Shown: positions 1 to 5,988 of the stretch, in pieces
Layout of the letters: each line of letters begins with the position of its first letter
Position numbering within the stretch: the stretch's first letter is position 1
Origin: an uncultured bacterium
Lineage (GTDB): Bacteria > Patescibacteria > ABY1 > SG8-24 > 2-12-FULL-60-25
Direction of reading: 5' to 3'
Length of the DNA: 8,038 nt
Assembly: GCA_937863195.1 (NCBI GenBank)
Contig: CALMET010000003.1
Span: forward strand, 1-8,038
Position numbers and translations under genes: made by a program
Notes under the pieces: model-generated
Told to the model about the DNA's origin: nothing
The model's database searches: none
Seen by the model: only the letters and a program-made list of their open reading frames with translations

Positions 1-119
1 ACCTGTCTAAGGCGAAACAATTACTCTCTTGGATCCCGCTCGTTCGTCTTGAGGACGGCGTGCGTCGAATGGTCGAAGATGCCCGTTCACGTCGCCAACA
101 ACGAACCATGTTCTCCTAA
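1..119 (+). CDS. C-terminal end of an NAD-dependent epimerase/dehydratase (extended SDR), partial
   Basis: Only the last 38 codons lie in the window (reading frame from base 3, stop TAA at 117-119). The peptide contains LSKAKQLLSWIPLVRLEDGVRR, which matches the usual C-terminal signature of UDP-sugar epimerases and decarboxylases of the extended short-chain dehydrogenase family (.. AK..LGW.P...LE.GL...). It closely resembles the end of the next gene (LSKAR...DWIPLVTLDDGLKR), and the two genes share an exact 14-nt stretch at 30-43 and 1055-1068, so they look like tandem paralogs. The product would be a cytoplasmic enzyme acting on a nucleotide sugar; substrate and reaction cannot be told from this fragment. 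Five bases separate its stop from the next ATG, so the two are probably co-transcribed. Confidence 0.8.
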   Translation, partial: LSKAKQLLSWIPLVRLEDGVRRMVEDARSRRQQRTMFS

Positions 120-124
120 CCACT

Positions 125-1150
125 ATGTCTGAAGTCATTTTTGATAAAAAAAACGTTCTCGTCACCGGCGGCGCCGGTTTTATCGGGTCGCATCTCTGCG
201 AAGAGTTGCTCGAGCAAGGGGCGAATGTCATTTGTTTAGATAATTTTGTGACCGGCCAAGAACAAAATATTGACCATCTTTTGCGTCATCCGTCTTTTGA
301 GTTTATCCGCCACGATGTCACTCAGGCATTTGATCCTGAGGCGTATCCTGAATTAGCCCGTTTCAGAATTAAGTTTCAGGGCATCCAAGAGATTTATCAT
401 CTTGCTTGTCCAACAAGTCCAAAAAAGTTTGAACAATACCGCATGCAGACGCTCTATGCGAATTCAGTAGGTGTCCGTCAGGCGCTTGATTTGGCTTTGC
501 GTTATAAGTCTCGCGTTGTTCATGCATCTTCGTCCGTGATTTATGGCCCGCGCCCTGCCGACGGCCATCGTTTTGTCGAGACAGAAAATGGCGTGAATGA
601 TTTATTGTCGCCGCGCGCGTGTTATGACGAGGGCAAACGTTGGGCTGAGACGATTTGCGCCACCTACCATCAAGTGCATGGTATAGATGTGCGTATTGCC
701 CGTATGTTTAGAACCTATGGCCCGCGCATGCCATTGTACGATGGCCAGATGATCCCGGATTTCATTACGAATGCTCTCGAGGGCAAAGATCTTGAGATCT
801 TTGGTGACGAGACGTTTAGAACCTCGCTTATGTATGTCGGTGATTTGGTCGACGGCATGACCAAGCTCATGAATCTCGCCCAAGATCCGGGCCCGATAAA
901 TTTTGGCAGTGATATCGATATCCCATTAGTAGATGTCGCGACGCGTATCTTGCAGATGACCGGCTCTACGTCGACGATTAAATTCAGTGGCTCACTGTTG
1001 TTTATGTCTGAGCTTGGTTTGCCAGAGCTTAGCAAAGCCCGCGATACTATGGACTGGATCCCGCTCGTCACTCTCGATGATGGCTTAAAGCGCTCGATTG
1101 ATTACACCATCTCTCACAAATCGTTACTCGGTTTTCAACCGCTCGGATAA
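125..1150 (+). CDS. UDP-glucuronate decarboxylase-like NAD-dependent epimerase/dehydratase
   Basis: This is a 341-residue, full-length extended-SDR enzyme. Visible motifs are the NAD-binding GGAGFIG (15-21), the acidic LDN (38-40, D39 for the NAD ribose), HLACPTSP (92-99), a serine run ASSSVIYG (134-141), the catalytic Y167/K171 pair in CYDEGKRWAET, and RIARMFRTYGPRM (190-202). HLACP.SP, CYDEGKR.AET and the F.TYGPRM block are characteristic of UDP-glucuronate decarboxylases (UDP-xylose synthases), which decarboxylate UDP-glucuronate in the cytoplasm. The substrate end is unusual: where the family has TR.F.YV, this protein has FRTSLMYV (231-238), and the usual R.PD before the last helix reads LGLPELSKAR (297-306). 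UDP-xylose formation is therefore not certain; a related reaction is possible. There is no clear Shine-Dalgarno before ATG 125, but the GxxGxxG motif lies at the normal distance from it. It sits 5 nt after a paralog. Confidence 0.85.
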   Translation: MSEVIFDKKNVLVTGGAGFIGSHLCEELLEQGANVICLDNFVTGQEQNIDHLLRHPSFEFIRHDVTQAFDPEAYPELARFRIKFQGIQEIYHLACPTSPKKFEQYRMQTLYANSVGVRQALDLALRYKSRVVHASSSVIYGPRPADGHRFVETENGVNDLLSPRACYDEGKRWAETICATYHQVHGIDVRIARMFRTYGPRMPLYDGQMIPDFITNALEGKDLEIFGDETFRTSLMYVGDLVDGMTKLMNLAQDPGPINFGSDIDIPLVDVATRILQMTGSTSTIKFSGSLLFMSELGLPELSKARDTMDWIPLVTLDDGLKRSIDYTISHKSLLGFQPLG

Positions 1151-1154
1151 CTTT

Positions 1155-1286
1155 CTCCGCCTTCGCTGTGCTCGGCACCTCTTTCACTTCGTGAAAAAGG
1201 GGATATGGATAGTAAAAAAAAGAATAAATCCATAAACTCCCCTTTCACGAAGTGAAAAGGGATACCCCAGCGAAGCGCAGGGAGGG
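1155..1286. repeat. Long imperfect inverted repeat, MITE/REP-like intergenic element
   Basis: This palindromic element fills most of the gap after the epimerase gene. Exact paired blocks, from outside in, are 1161-1168 with 1268-1275 (8 bp), 1182-1196 with 1243-1257 (15 bp), 1199-1203 with 1238-1242 (5 bp) and 1204-1210 with 1228-1234 (7 bp), around an A-rich 17-nt loop at 1211-1227. Each 15-bp arm is itself a small palindrome (TTTCAC, 3-nt spacer, GTGAAA), so it can fold either as one long stem or as two short hairpins. No open reading frame or transposase is associated. Such elements are often multicopy in intergenic DNA; whether this one is cannot be seen from a single copy. It may stabilise the 3' end of the epimerase mRNA. 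Confidence 0.75.
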
Positions 1287-1292
1287 ATAAGT

Positions 1293-1318
1293 AGGCTTGA
1301 CAGCCTTCTTTTTTTATT
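1293..1318 (+). terminator. Probable intrinsic terminator downstream of the epimerase genes
   Basis: AGGCT (1293-1297) and AGCCT (1302-1306) form a 5-bp stem around the loop TGAC, followed by TC and seven T residues (1309-1315). The stem is short, so the call is moderate. The position, after the inverted repeat and before the separately arranged peptidase gene, fits the end of the epimerase transcript. Confidence 0.5.
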
Positions 1319-1333
1319 GAACGGAGTTAAAGG

Positions 1334-1354
1334 GTGCGGCGGAGTTCGTCGCAT
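1334..1354 (+). other. Small leader hairpin abutting the ribosome binding site of the M23 gene
   Basis: TGCGGCG (1335-1341) can pair with CGTCGCA (1347-1353) around the loop GAGTT, giving 7 bp with one G-U pair and one further possible G-U at the base (1334/1354). The stem ends directly against the AAAGGAG site at 1355. It could tune translation or mRNA stability of the peptidase gene, but a chance hairpin of this size is possible. Confidence 0.35.
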
Positions 1355-1361
1355 AAAGGAG
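1355..1361 (+). promoter_or_regulatory. Strong Shine-Dalgarno site (AAAGGAG) for the M23 peptidase gene
   Basis: AAAGGAG lies 10 nt before ATG 1372 and 16 nt before the alternative ATG 1378, which favours the first start. It is the strongest ribosome binding site in the window; most other genes here have weak or no such sequence. Confidence 0.7.
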
Positions 1362-1371
1362 AAGACTGGTC

Positions 1372-2700
1372 ATGAAAATGTGGTTTATGTTCTGGTATAC
1401 GCTTTTGGTTATGTGCGTTGGCTGCGAAGCCCACGACACGCAAGAAGTGCAGAGCGATTACTTTGCCGATAATGAAGCCTTGGTGGCTGAATGCGGGGGA
1501 GTGACGCGTTATCCGACAAGTGAGGTTGATTTTGCGCGGCTCTATGCGGGGCGAAGCTTTCTCGTTAGCGGTGGTCCTGGAGCGCATCTTGGCCGGGACA
1601 TTCTCTATCCCGAGGGTACGGCCATTAAACCGATCATGTGTGGACGCATCGTCTACTATGGCCCGGCGACAGGGTATGGCAGCCTCGTGGTGGCGATCGA
1701 GCATCGATTGAACCGCGCGGTATCTATCACGAACGGCGACGGTGTTCGTGTGATGGTCACGACGTTCTTGTCGCTTTATGGGCATTTGCGAACGTCGGCA
1801 ACACCGAACGGTGCTGCGTTACCGTGGCGAGTGAATATGTCGGTATCACCGAATGACACGATCGGTTATGTGCAATCCGATGCGCATAACGGTGATGGCG
1901 CTGAGCATCTGCATATAGGCATTCGTTTGCAGTCCGCTGCAGATGCTCAGCAAAGCGATGGCCGGTACTGGTTGCGCGGATACGATTCGCCGACATCGAG
2001 ACGAGGGTATTTTGCTGAACCGGTTGGATTCTTGCGGCAGCTCGCAAATGCACAGCAGCTCATTGGTTCGCATCCTGCAGGCACCTATCTTGTTCAACCT
2101 GATGGCCAGGGTTTTGTCATCGCGCCAAATGGTTCGACCCTACTCCAGATTGATCGGCTCACTGCCGACCGCGAAGGTTATGTGCAGCGTGCGATACCGG
2201 CAGAGTTTGAGCAGGTGAACTGCTATCTCGCCTTGTCGGTATACCGTGCGAGATTTTCGGATCAGCCTGGACGTAGGCCTTTTATTGGACGCAGCCAAAG
2301 TGATCCAGCGGTGTCGCTGTTCTATGGCGATCAACAGGGTGGCTACCATCGCGATACGTTTGTCTCTTGGGAGGCATTATTGTCGCATGGGTATGTCGCC
2401 GATCAAATTGGTTGGTTCGATACTTCTGAGTGGAGTATTTTGCAGCGCAACCATCCGCTTATTGGGGTGGCGCGCTTGCAAGAAGGGTCGCTCGTCAAAG
2501 CGCGTGATGCGCCCGCGATCTATGTGGTCTCAAATGGCCGAAGACGTCCCATTTTTAACTGGAATACCTTTCAGGCGATGGGGTATGAGCTGAAAAACGT
2601 GTACAGCATCCCTGCTGCGACCCTGGACGCCGTCGCGGGCCCTCTTGGGCCGGTGCTTCGGCTAGAAGAAGCGACAACCTGCCGAGCACGCGGCATCTGA
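1372..2700 (+). CDS. Exported M23-family (LytM-like) metallopeptidase with C-terminal surface repeats
   Basis: The 442-residue protein starts with a hydrophobic stretch (4-18) ending in CVGC; C18 could be a lipidated cysteine, but the -3 residue is Cys rather than Leu/Val/Ile, so a plain signal peptide or anchor is also possible. Residues about 60-190 carry the full M23 set: H72-x3-D76 (HLGRD), YGH with H138, and HLH at 179-181. By analogy with LytM, H72, D76 and H181 bind zinc, and H138 and H179 assist catalysis. The family usually cuts peptide cross-links in peptidoglycan. The C-terminal half has weak repeats: GTYLV...GFVIAPNG (237-254) and GSLVKARDAPAIYVVSNG (372-389), followed by RRRPIFNW and a GY motif, with a more degenerate copy around 303-345. 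Similar repeats occur in bacterial surface proteins and may bind the wall. The gene lies between two terminators, so it probably forms its own transcription unit. No convincing promoter was found. Confidence 0.85.
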   Translation: MKMWFMFWYTLLVMCVGCEAHDTQEVQSDYFADNEALVAECGGVTRYPTSEVDFARLYAGRSFLVSGGPGAHLGRDILYPEGTAIKPIMCGRIVYYGPATGYGSLVVAIEHRLNRAVSITNGDGVRVMVTTFLSLYGHLRTSATPNGAALPWRVNMSVSPNDTIGYVQSDAHNGDGAEHLHIGIRLQSAADAQQSDGRYWLRGYDSPTSRRGYFAEPVGFLRQLANAQQLIGSHPAGTYLVQPDGQGFVIAPNGSTLLQIDRLTADREGYVQRAIPAEFEQVNCYLALSVYRARFSDQPGRRPFIGRSQSDPAVSLFYGDQQGGYHRDTFVSWEALLSHGYVADQIGWFDTSEWSILQRNHPLIGVARLQEGSLVKARDAPAIYVVSNGRRRPIFNWNTFQAMGYELKNVYSIPAATLDAVAGPLGPVLRLEEATTCRARGI

Positions 2701-2705
2701 GCCTG

Positions 2706-2735
2706 ATCCTGCACCCTCTCTGGTGCAGGATTTTG
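2706..2735 (+). terminator. Intrinsic terminator after the M23 peptidase gene
   Basis: ATCCTGCACC (2706-2715) and GGTGCAGGAT (2722-2731) form a perfect 10-bp stem with a 6-nt loop, and the 3' arm runs into a T tract (2731-2734, then GCTTTC). It begins 5 nt after the peptidase stop codon. Only about 20 bases lie between it and the next start codon. Confidence 0.85.
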
Positions 2736-2743
2736 CTTTCAGG

Positions 2744-2748
2744 TAAGG
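2744..2748 (+). promoter_or_regulatory. Shine-Dalgarno-like TAAGG before the GT2 gene
   Basis: TAAGG ends 7 nt before ATG 2756, a normal spacing, and supports that start for the GT2 glycosyltransferase. The match is short. Confidence 0.5.
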
Positions 2749-2755
2749 TATTTCT

Positions 2756-3433
2756 ATGAAAACGGTTGCCGTGATCCCGGCCTATTATGAAGGTTCTCGT
2801 ATTGCCCGCGTTATCACTGACGTGAAGGCTTTTGTTGATGAGGTGGTTGTTGTGGATGATGGTTCAACCGATATCACCACAAAGACCGCAAGAGCGGCTG
2901 GGGCCAAGGTTTTTCGTCATGCGGTAAATCGCGGTCAGGGCGCGGCGCTACGCACTGGTACTGAGGCTGCCTTGAAGTTAGGTGCCGATATTGTCGTTCA
3001 TTTGGATGCTGATGGTCAGCATGATCCAGCAACGATCCCAGCGCTCGTGAAAGAGATTGAGGCTGGTAGTGATGTCGTTTTCGGTTCACGTTTTTTGGGT
3101 GCTGAAGCTGTTGGGATGCCAGCGCATCGCAAGTATCTTTTAGGACTCGCAAAGACGTTCAATCGGTTAGCACTCGGGATTTCTTCTCGTGTCACCGATC
3201 CGCAAAGCGGCTATCGCGCACTGTCGGCAAAGGCGGCGCAGCGGGTTGATTTTCGCCAAGACCGTATGGCGCATTGTTCAGAAATCTTACGCCTTGTAAC
3301 GCGGTCCGATCTAGCGTGGAAAGAAATCCCAACAACGGTACGGTATACCGAAGAGACGCTCGCCAAAGGTCAAAAGGCGACGGATGCCTTTAAAATTGTG
3401 TGGCAACTTATTCTCGGCGCCTTTCAACGCTAA
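2756..3433 (+). CDS. GT2-family glycosyltransferase, dolichyl-phosphate-mannose-synthase-like
   Basis: A 225-residue GT-A fold enzyme. Motifs in order: IPAYYEG (7-13), VVVDDGSTD (31-39, nucleotide binding), NRGQGAALRTG (58-68), the metal-binding DADGQHDP (84-91), FGSRFLG (109-115) and DPQSGYRAL (148-156). This set is typical of the DPM1/polyprenyl-phosphate glycosyltransferase branch of family GT2, which moves a sugar from a nucleotide donor to a lipid carrier phosphate at the inner face of the membrane. It has no obvious transmembrane segment, and the C-terminal DAFKIVWQLILGAF may be an amphipathic membrane-contacting helix. The next gene, 3 nt downstream, encodes a small DUF2304 membrane protein, a frequent neighbour of such enzymes, which probably supplies membrane attachment. 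The sugar and acceptor are not determined; direct transfer to a glycan is an alternative. It is the first gene of a tight four-gene run. Confidence 0.85.
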   Translation: MKTVAVIPAYYEGSRIARVITDVKAFVDEVVVVDDGSTDITTKTARAAGAKVFRHAVNRGQGAALRTGTEAALKLGADIVVHLDADGQHDPATIPALVKEIEAGSDVVFGSRFLGAEAVGMPAHRKYLLGLAKTFNRLALGISSRVTDPQSGYRALSAKAAQRVDFRQDRMAHCSEILRLVTRSDLAWKEIPTTVRYTEETLAKGQKATDAFKIVWQLILGAFQR

Positions 3434-3436
3434 CCT

Positions 3437-3769
3437 ATGATCATCCAATTTTTATTAACGCTTATTGCTATCGCGGGTTTTGCCTTGGTGTGGCGTCGCG
3501 CTTCGCAAGGTGTATTGAGCCGCATCGAATCGCTGAGTTGGTCGGTATTATGGATTGCAGGTGTTATTGTCGTTTGGTTGCCTGAAGTCGCGAGCCGCTT
3601 GGCGCGTCTCGTTGGTGTTGGTCGTGGCGTCGATGTCATTACCTATTTGGTTTTGGCTTTGGTGTGTATCTTGTTGTTTCAAGCCTTTTTGGCCATCGAT
3701 CGCCTTGAGCGCAAACTTACAGATATGGTACGCGCTGACGCCCTTCGCGATCTTGAGTCAAAAGAGTAG
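3437..3769 (+). CDS. DUF2304-like small membrane protein
   Basis: A 110-residue protein with three likely membrane helices at about 2-19, 34-51 and 68-87, and a charged C-terminal helix (88-110, with heptad-like spacing in IDRLERKLTDMVRADALRDL). The helix arrangement, the SWSVLWI segment, the Pro-containing loop VWLPEVASRLARLVGVGRGVD and the final ..MVRADAL.. resemble the DUF2304 family, which I recall as commonly encoded beside GT2 glycosyltransferases; its biochemical role is not established. It starts 3 nt after the GT2 stop and has no Shine-Dalgarno, which points to translational coupling and a shared job, perhaps as a membrane partner or carrier-lipid module. The family assignment is from pattern memory and is fairly, not fully, secure. 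Confidence 0.75.
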   Translation: MIIQFLLTLIAIAGFALVWRRASQGVLSRIESLSWSVLWIAGVIVVWLPEVASRLARLVGVGRGVDVITYLVLALVCILLFQAFLAIDRLERKLTDMVRADALRDLESKE

Positions 3770-3778
3770 AGTAGTCTT

Positions 3779-4921
3779 ATGCGTGTTATGCACATCGCCT
3801 GCGTGGCGCCGCCTGAAATCGGCGGTATTGGACAAGTCGCTCTTCGTGAAGTGACGGGTCTGCGCGCCCATGGCATCGATGCGCGTCTCATCGCTCCAGA
3901 ATTGCCTTCTGGCCACCATGCAGAAAATGCCTTGGCAGATTATGATCGTTCATTCGTTCATCGTTTACCGACGGCGTGGCGTTTTGGTAATGCCTCTTTG
4001 CTTGAAGGATGGTGCGAGCTCGCCAAAACGGCAGACGTGATTCACTTGCATTACCCCTATTACGGATTCACCGAGCAACTGCTTTTTGCCGGGATTGATT
4101 TGCCACCCATTGTGATCACGTATCACATGGATGCGATGGCTGAAAAATCCGTTCGAGGTTGGATCTTTGCTCTGCATCGTTTTTTTCTTCAGAACAGCAT
4201 CTTGCGATTGGGTAGACGTATACTTGTGTCCTCATTTGATTATGCGCGCAATGCTTCGGTGGCGAGATTCTTTCGCGAAGATCCAGATCGTTTTCAAGAA
4301 TTGCCGTTTGGTATTGATACGGTAAGATTTTCACCGGGGCCTGATGAGCGCGCTCGATTAATGATCGCTGAACAAGATCCGACGATTTTATTTGTTGGTG
4401 GACTCGATTCAGCGCATGCCTTCAAGGGCTTATCAGTATTGTTTGAAGCGTTTACAAAACTCGATCCGTCTACGCATCTTGTTATCGTGGGTGACGGTGA
4501 TAAAAAATCAGATTTTGAAGAAGAGGCCAGAGCAAAAGGGATTGCATCGCGTGTGCATTTTATGGGACGTGTCAGCGCCGATGAATTGGTGCCGCTCTAT
4601 CGTTCGGCGGATGTTTTTGCTTTTCCGTCCACAAGTCAGGCAGAGGCATTTGGTCTTGTAGCGCTTGAGGCACAGGCCTGCGGATTGCCAGTCGTCGCCT
4701 CTGATTTGCCTGGCGTCCGTACGGTGGTGCGACATGATGAGACGGGGATTCTTGTCCCTCCACAGAATGTTGAGGCACTTGCAGGCGCATTAACGGATCT
4801 TTTAGCGCATCCGCAAAAGCGTGCACTGTATGCGGCGGCAGCGCGTGTTCATGCTGAACAGTATGGTTATGAAGCTCATACGTCAGCTTTAATGAAGTTG
4901 TATCGCGAAGTATGCGAATAG
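3779..4921 (+). CDS. GT4-type (GT-B fold) glycosyltransferase, first of two
   Basis: A 380-residue, full-length retaining glycosyltransferase with a GT-B fold. The N-terminal acceptor domain has the glycine loop PPEIGGIGQV (11-20), VIHLHYPYYG (87-96) and ITYHMD (113-118). The donor domain has LFVGGLD (204-210), FKG (215-217), the glycine-rich VIVGDGDK (235-242), YRSADVFAFPS (274-284) and the family E-x7-E motif (E289 and E297 in EAFGLVALE), followed by CGLPVVASDLPGVR (301-314). Such enzymes add a sugar from a nucleotide donor to a lipid-linked or polysaccharide acceptor in the cytoplasm. The donor sugar cannot be read from the sequence. It begins 9 nt after the DUF2304 gene with only a weak purine-rich leader, and its last 10 nt overlap the start of the next glycosyltransferase gene, so the genes look translationally coupled. 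Confidence 0.9.
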   Translation: MRVMHIACVAPPEIGGIGQVALREVTGLRAHGIDARLIAPELPSGHHAENALADYDRSFVHRLPTAWRFGNASLLEGWCELAKTADVIHLHYPYYGFTEQLLFAGIDLPPIVITYHMDAMAEKSVRGWIFALHRFFLQNSILRLGRRILVSSFDYARNASVARFFREDPDRFQELPFGIDTVRFSPGPDERARLMIAEQDPTILFVGGLDSAHAFKGLSVLFEAFTKLDPSTHLVIVGDGDKKSDFEEEARAKGIASRVHFMGRVSADELVPLYRSADVFAFPSTSQAEAFGLVALEAQACGLPVVASDLPGVRTVVRHDETGILVPPQNVEALAGALTDLLAHPQKRALYAAAARVHAEQYGYEAHTSALMKLYREVCE

Positions 4922-5988
4922 CATTGCTCACAAACGCGTTTCCTCCAGTAATGCGTGGCGGGGGAGGGCGCATCGCTTCGTGGCATGAGCAAATCTTGCG
5001 CGAGGCGGGTCATGAGGTGCGTGTTTTTTGTCCGCCTATCGAATGGTTTGATAAGCCCTTACTCATGCGGTTGTTTTATCATTTTCGAGATTTGTTGCCG
5101 CGATCGAGCGTTGTTCGTGAATTAGTGGTTTGGCAACCTGATCTCATTTTGACCCATAATCTCACTGGTTGTGGATTTGGAACACCCCAAGCCGTTATCA
5201 ATAAAACCGGGGCTTATTGGGCGCATGTTTTGCATGATGTTCAGCTCTTTGAACCGTCAGGTCGTCTGCGCGACGCAACCGCGTTTACCTGGTGGCAACA
5301 GATTTGGGGAGGATTGCGCCGTTTAGTGCTTGGTAATCCAGACCTTGTAATGAGTCCGACAGAATGGCTTTTTGCTGAACATCAGCGCCGATCTCTTTTC
5401 ACCTTGAGTGATGTGGTGATCTTACCGAATCCCGCGCCAGCAGAAGAGTTTGTTTTGCGATCACCACGTGCGCCACTTACGGTTTTGCTTATCGGTGCTA
5501 CGGCAGAAAAAGGGTTAGCAATGGCCGAATGGTTGGCCACTCACGCACAAGAAATCGTCGTTACAGCTACGTATCCGCTAGGTCGTCAACCAGTATTCTC
5601 ACAAGAGAGTTCGGTTGTTTTTGTGCCAAATAGTGGGCCTGAAGAGGTGATTCAGATGATGAAGGACGCTGATGTCCTCATTGTCCCGTCGACCATTGTC
5701 GAGAATCAACCCACGGTGATTCTCGAAGCAGCTTCGGTGGGCTTGCCTGTGATCGCTTCTGATATCGGAGGTATTCGCGAGACACTTGGTGGTGCTGGAC
5801 GCTTATGTGCGCCATGGGATGAGCAAGCATGGCTAGAGGCGATCGATGCTCATAAAGACGCAGGCTATTATGGTGCCCAGGCGCTACAGATGTATGAGCT
5901 CGCACGCGCGAGAAGTTTTGTCGCGTATTCTGAAACCTTTGTTTCAATACTCGAAAACGTTATTCAAGATCAAAACGATAAATCGTAA
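4912..5988 (+). CDS. GT4-type (GT-B fold) glycosyltransferase, second of two
   Basis: A 358-residue GT-B glycosyltransferase, related in fold to the preceding gene product but clearly diverged. The N-terminal domain has NAFPPVMRGGGGRIASWHEQIL (8-29), with an unusually glycine-rich nucleotide-side loop, DLILTHNL (77-84) and HVLHDV (105-110). The donor domain has VLLIGATAEKGL (191-202), MMKDADVLIVPS (249-260), the E-x7-E motif (E264 and E272 in ENQPTVILE) and GLPVIASDIGGIRE (277-290). It probably adds one sugar to a lipid-linked glycan in the cytoplasm; the specificity is unknown. ATG 4912 lies inside the preceding gene (overlap through that gene's TAG at 4919-4921), with no strong Shine-Dalgarno, so translation is likely coupled. 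Its final 29 nt overlap the convergent membrane-protein gene, and no terminator is visible between them. Confidence 0.88.
   Translation: MRIALLTNAFPPVMRGGGGRIASWHEQILREAGHEVRVFCPPIEWFDKPLLMRLFYHFRDLLPRSSVVRELVVWQPDLILTHNLTGCGFGTPQAVINKTGAYWAHVLHDVQLFEPSGRLRDATAFTWWQQIWGGLRRLVLGNPDLVMSPTEWLFAEHQRRSLFTLSDVVILPNPAPAEEFVLRSPRAPLTVLLIGATAEKGLAMAEWLATHAQEIVVTATYPLGRQPVFSQESSVVFVPNSGPEEVIQMMKDADVLIVPSTIVENQPTVILEAASVGLPVIASDIGGIRETLGGAGRLCAPWDEQAWLEAIDAHKDAGYYGAQALQMYELARARSFVAYSETFVSILENVIQDQNDKS

Noticed and set aside
7..231. Minus-strand reading frame across the two epimerase genes
   Set aside because: It lies antisense to clear coding sequence on the plus strand and has no recognisable motif.
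1155..1286. A CRISPR array or insertion-sequence end
   Set aside because: There is one inverted repeat, not regularly spaced direct repeats, and no transposase or cas gene is nearby.
1297..1325. TTGACA as a sigma-70 promoter for the M23 gene
   Set aside because: No -10 hexamer at 16-18 nt spacing, and the bases fit a terminator stem-loop with a T tract better.
1327..1785. 152-codon minus-strand frame opposite the M23 gene
   Set aside because: Arginine- and histidine-rich shadow of the plus-strand gene; no domain motif, and the plus-strand frame has the full M23 active site.
4572..4973. 133-codon minus-strand frame opposite the GT4 genes
   Set aside because: Low-complexity composition and antisense to two well-supported glycosyltransferase genes.
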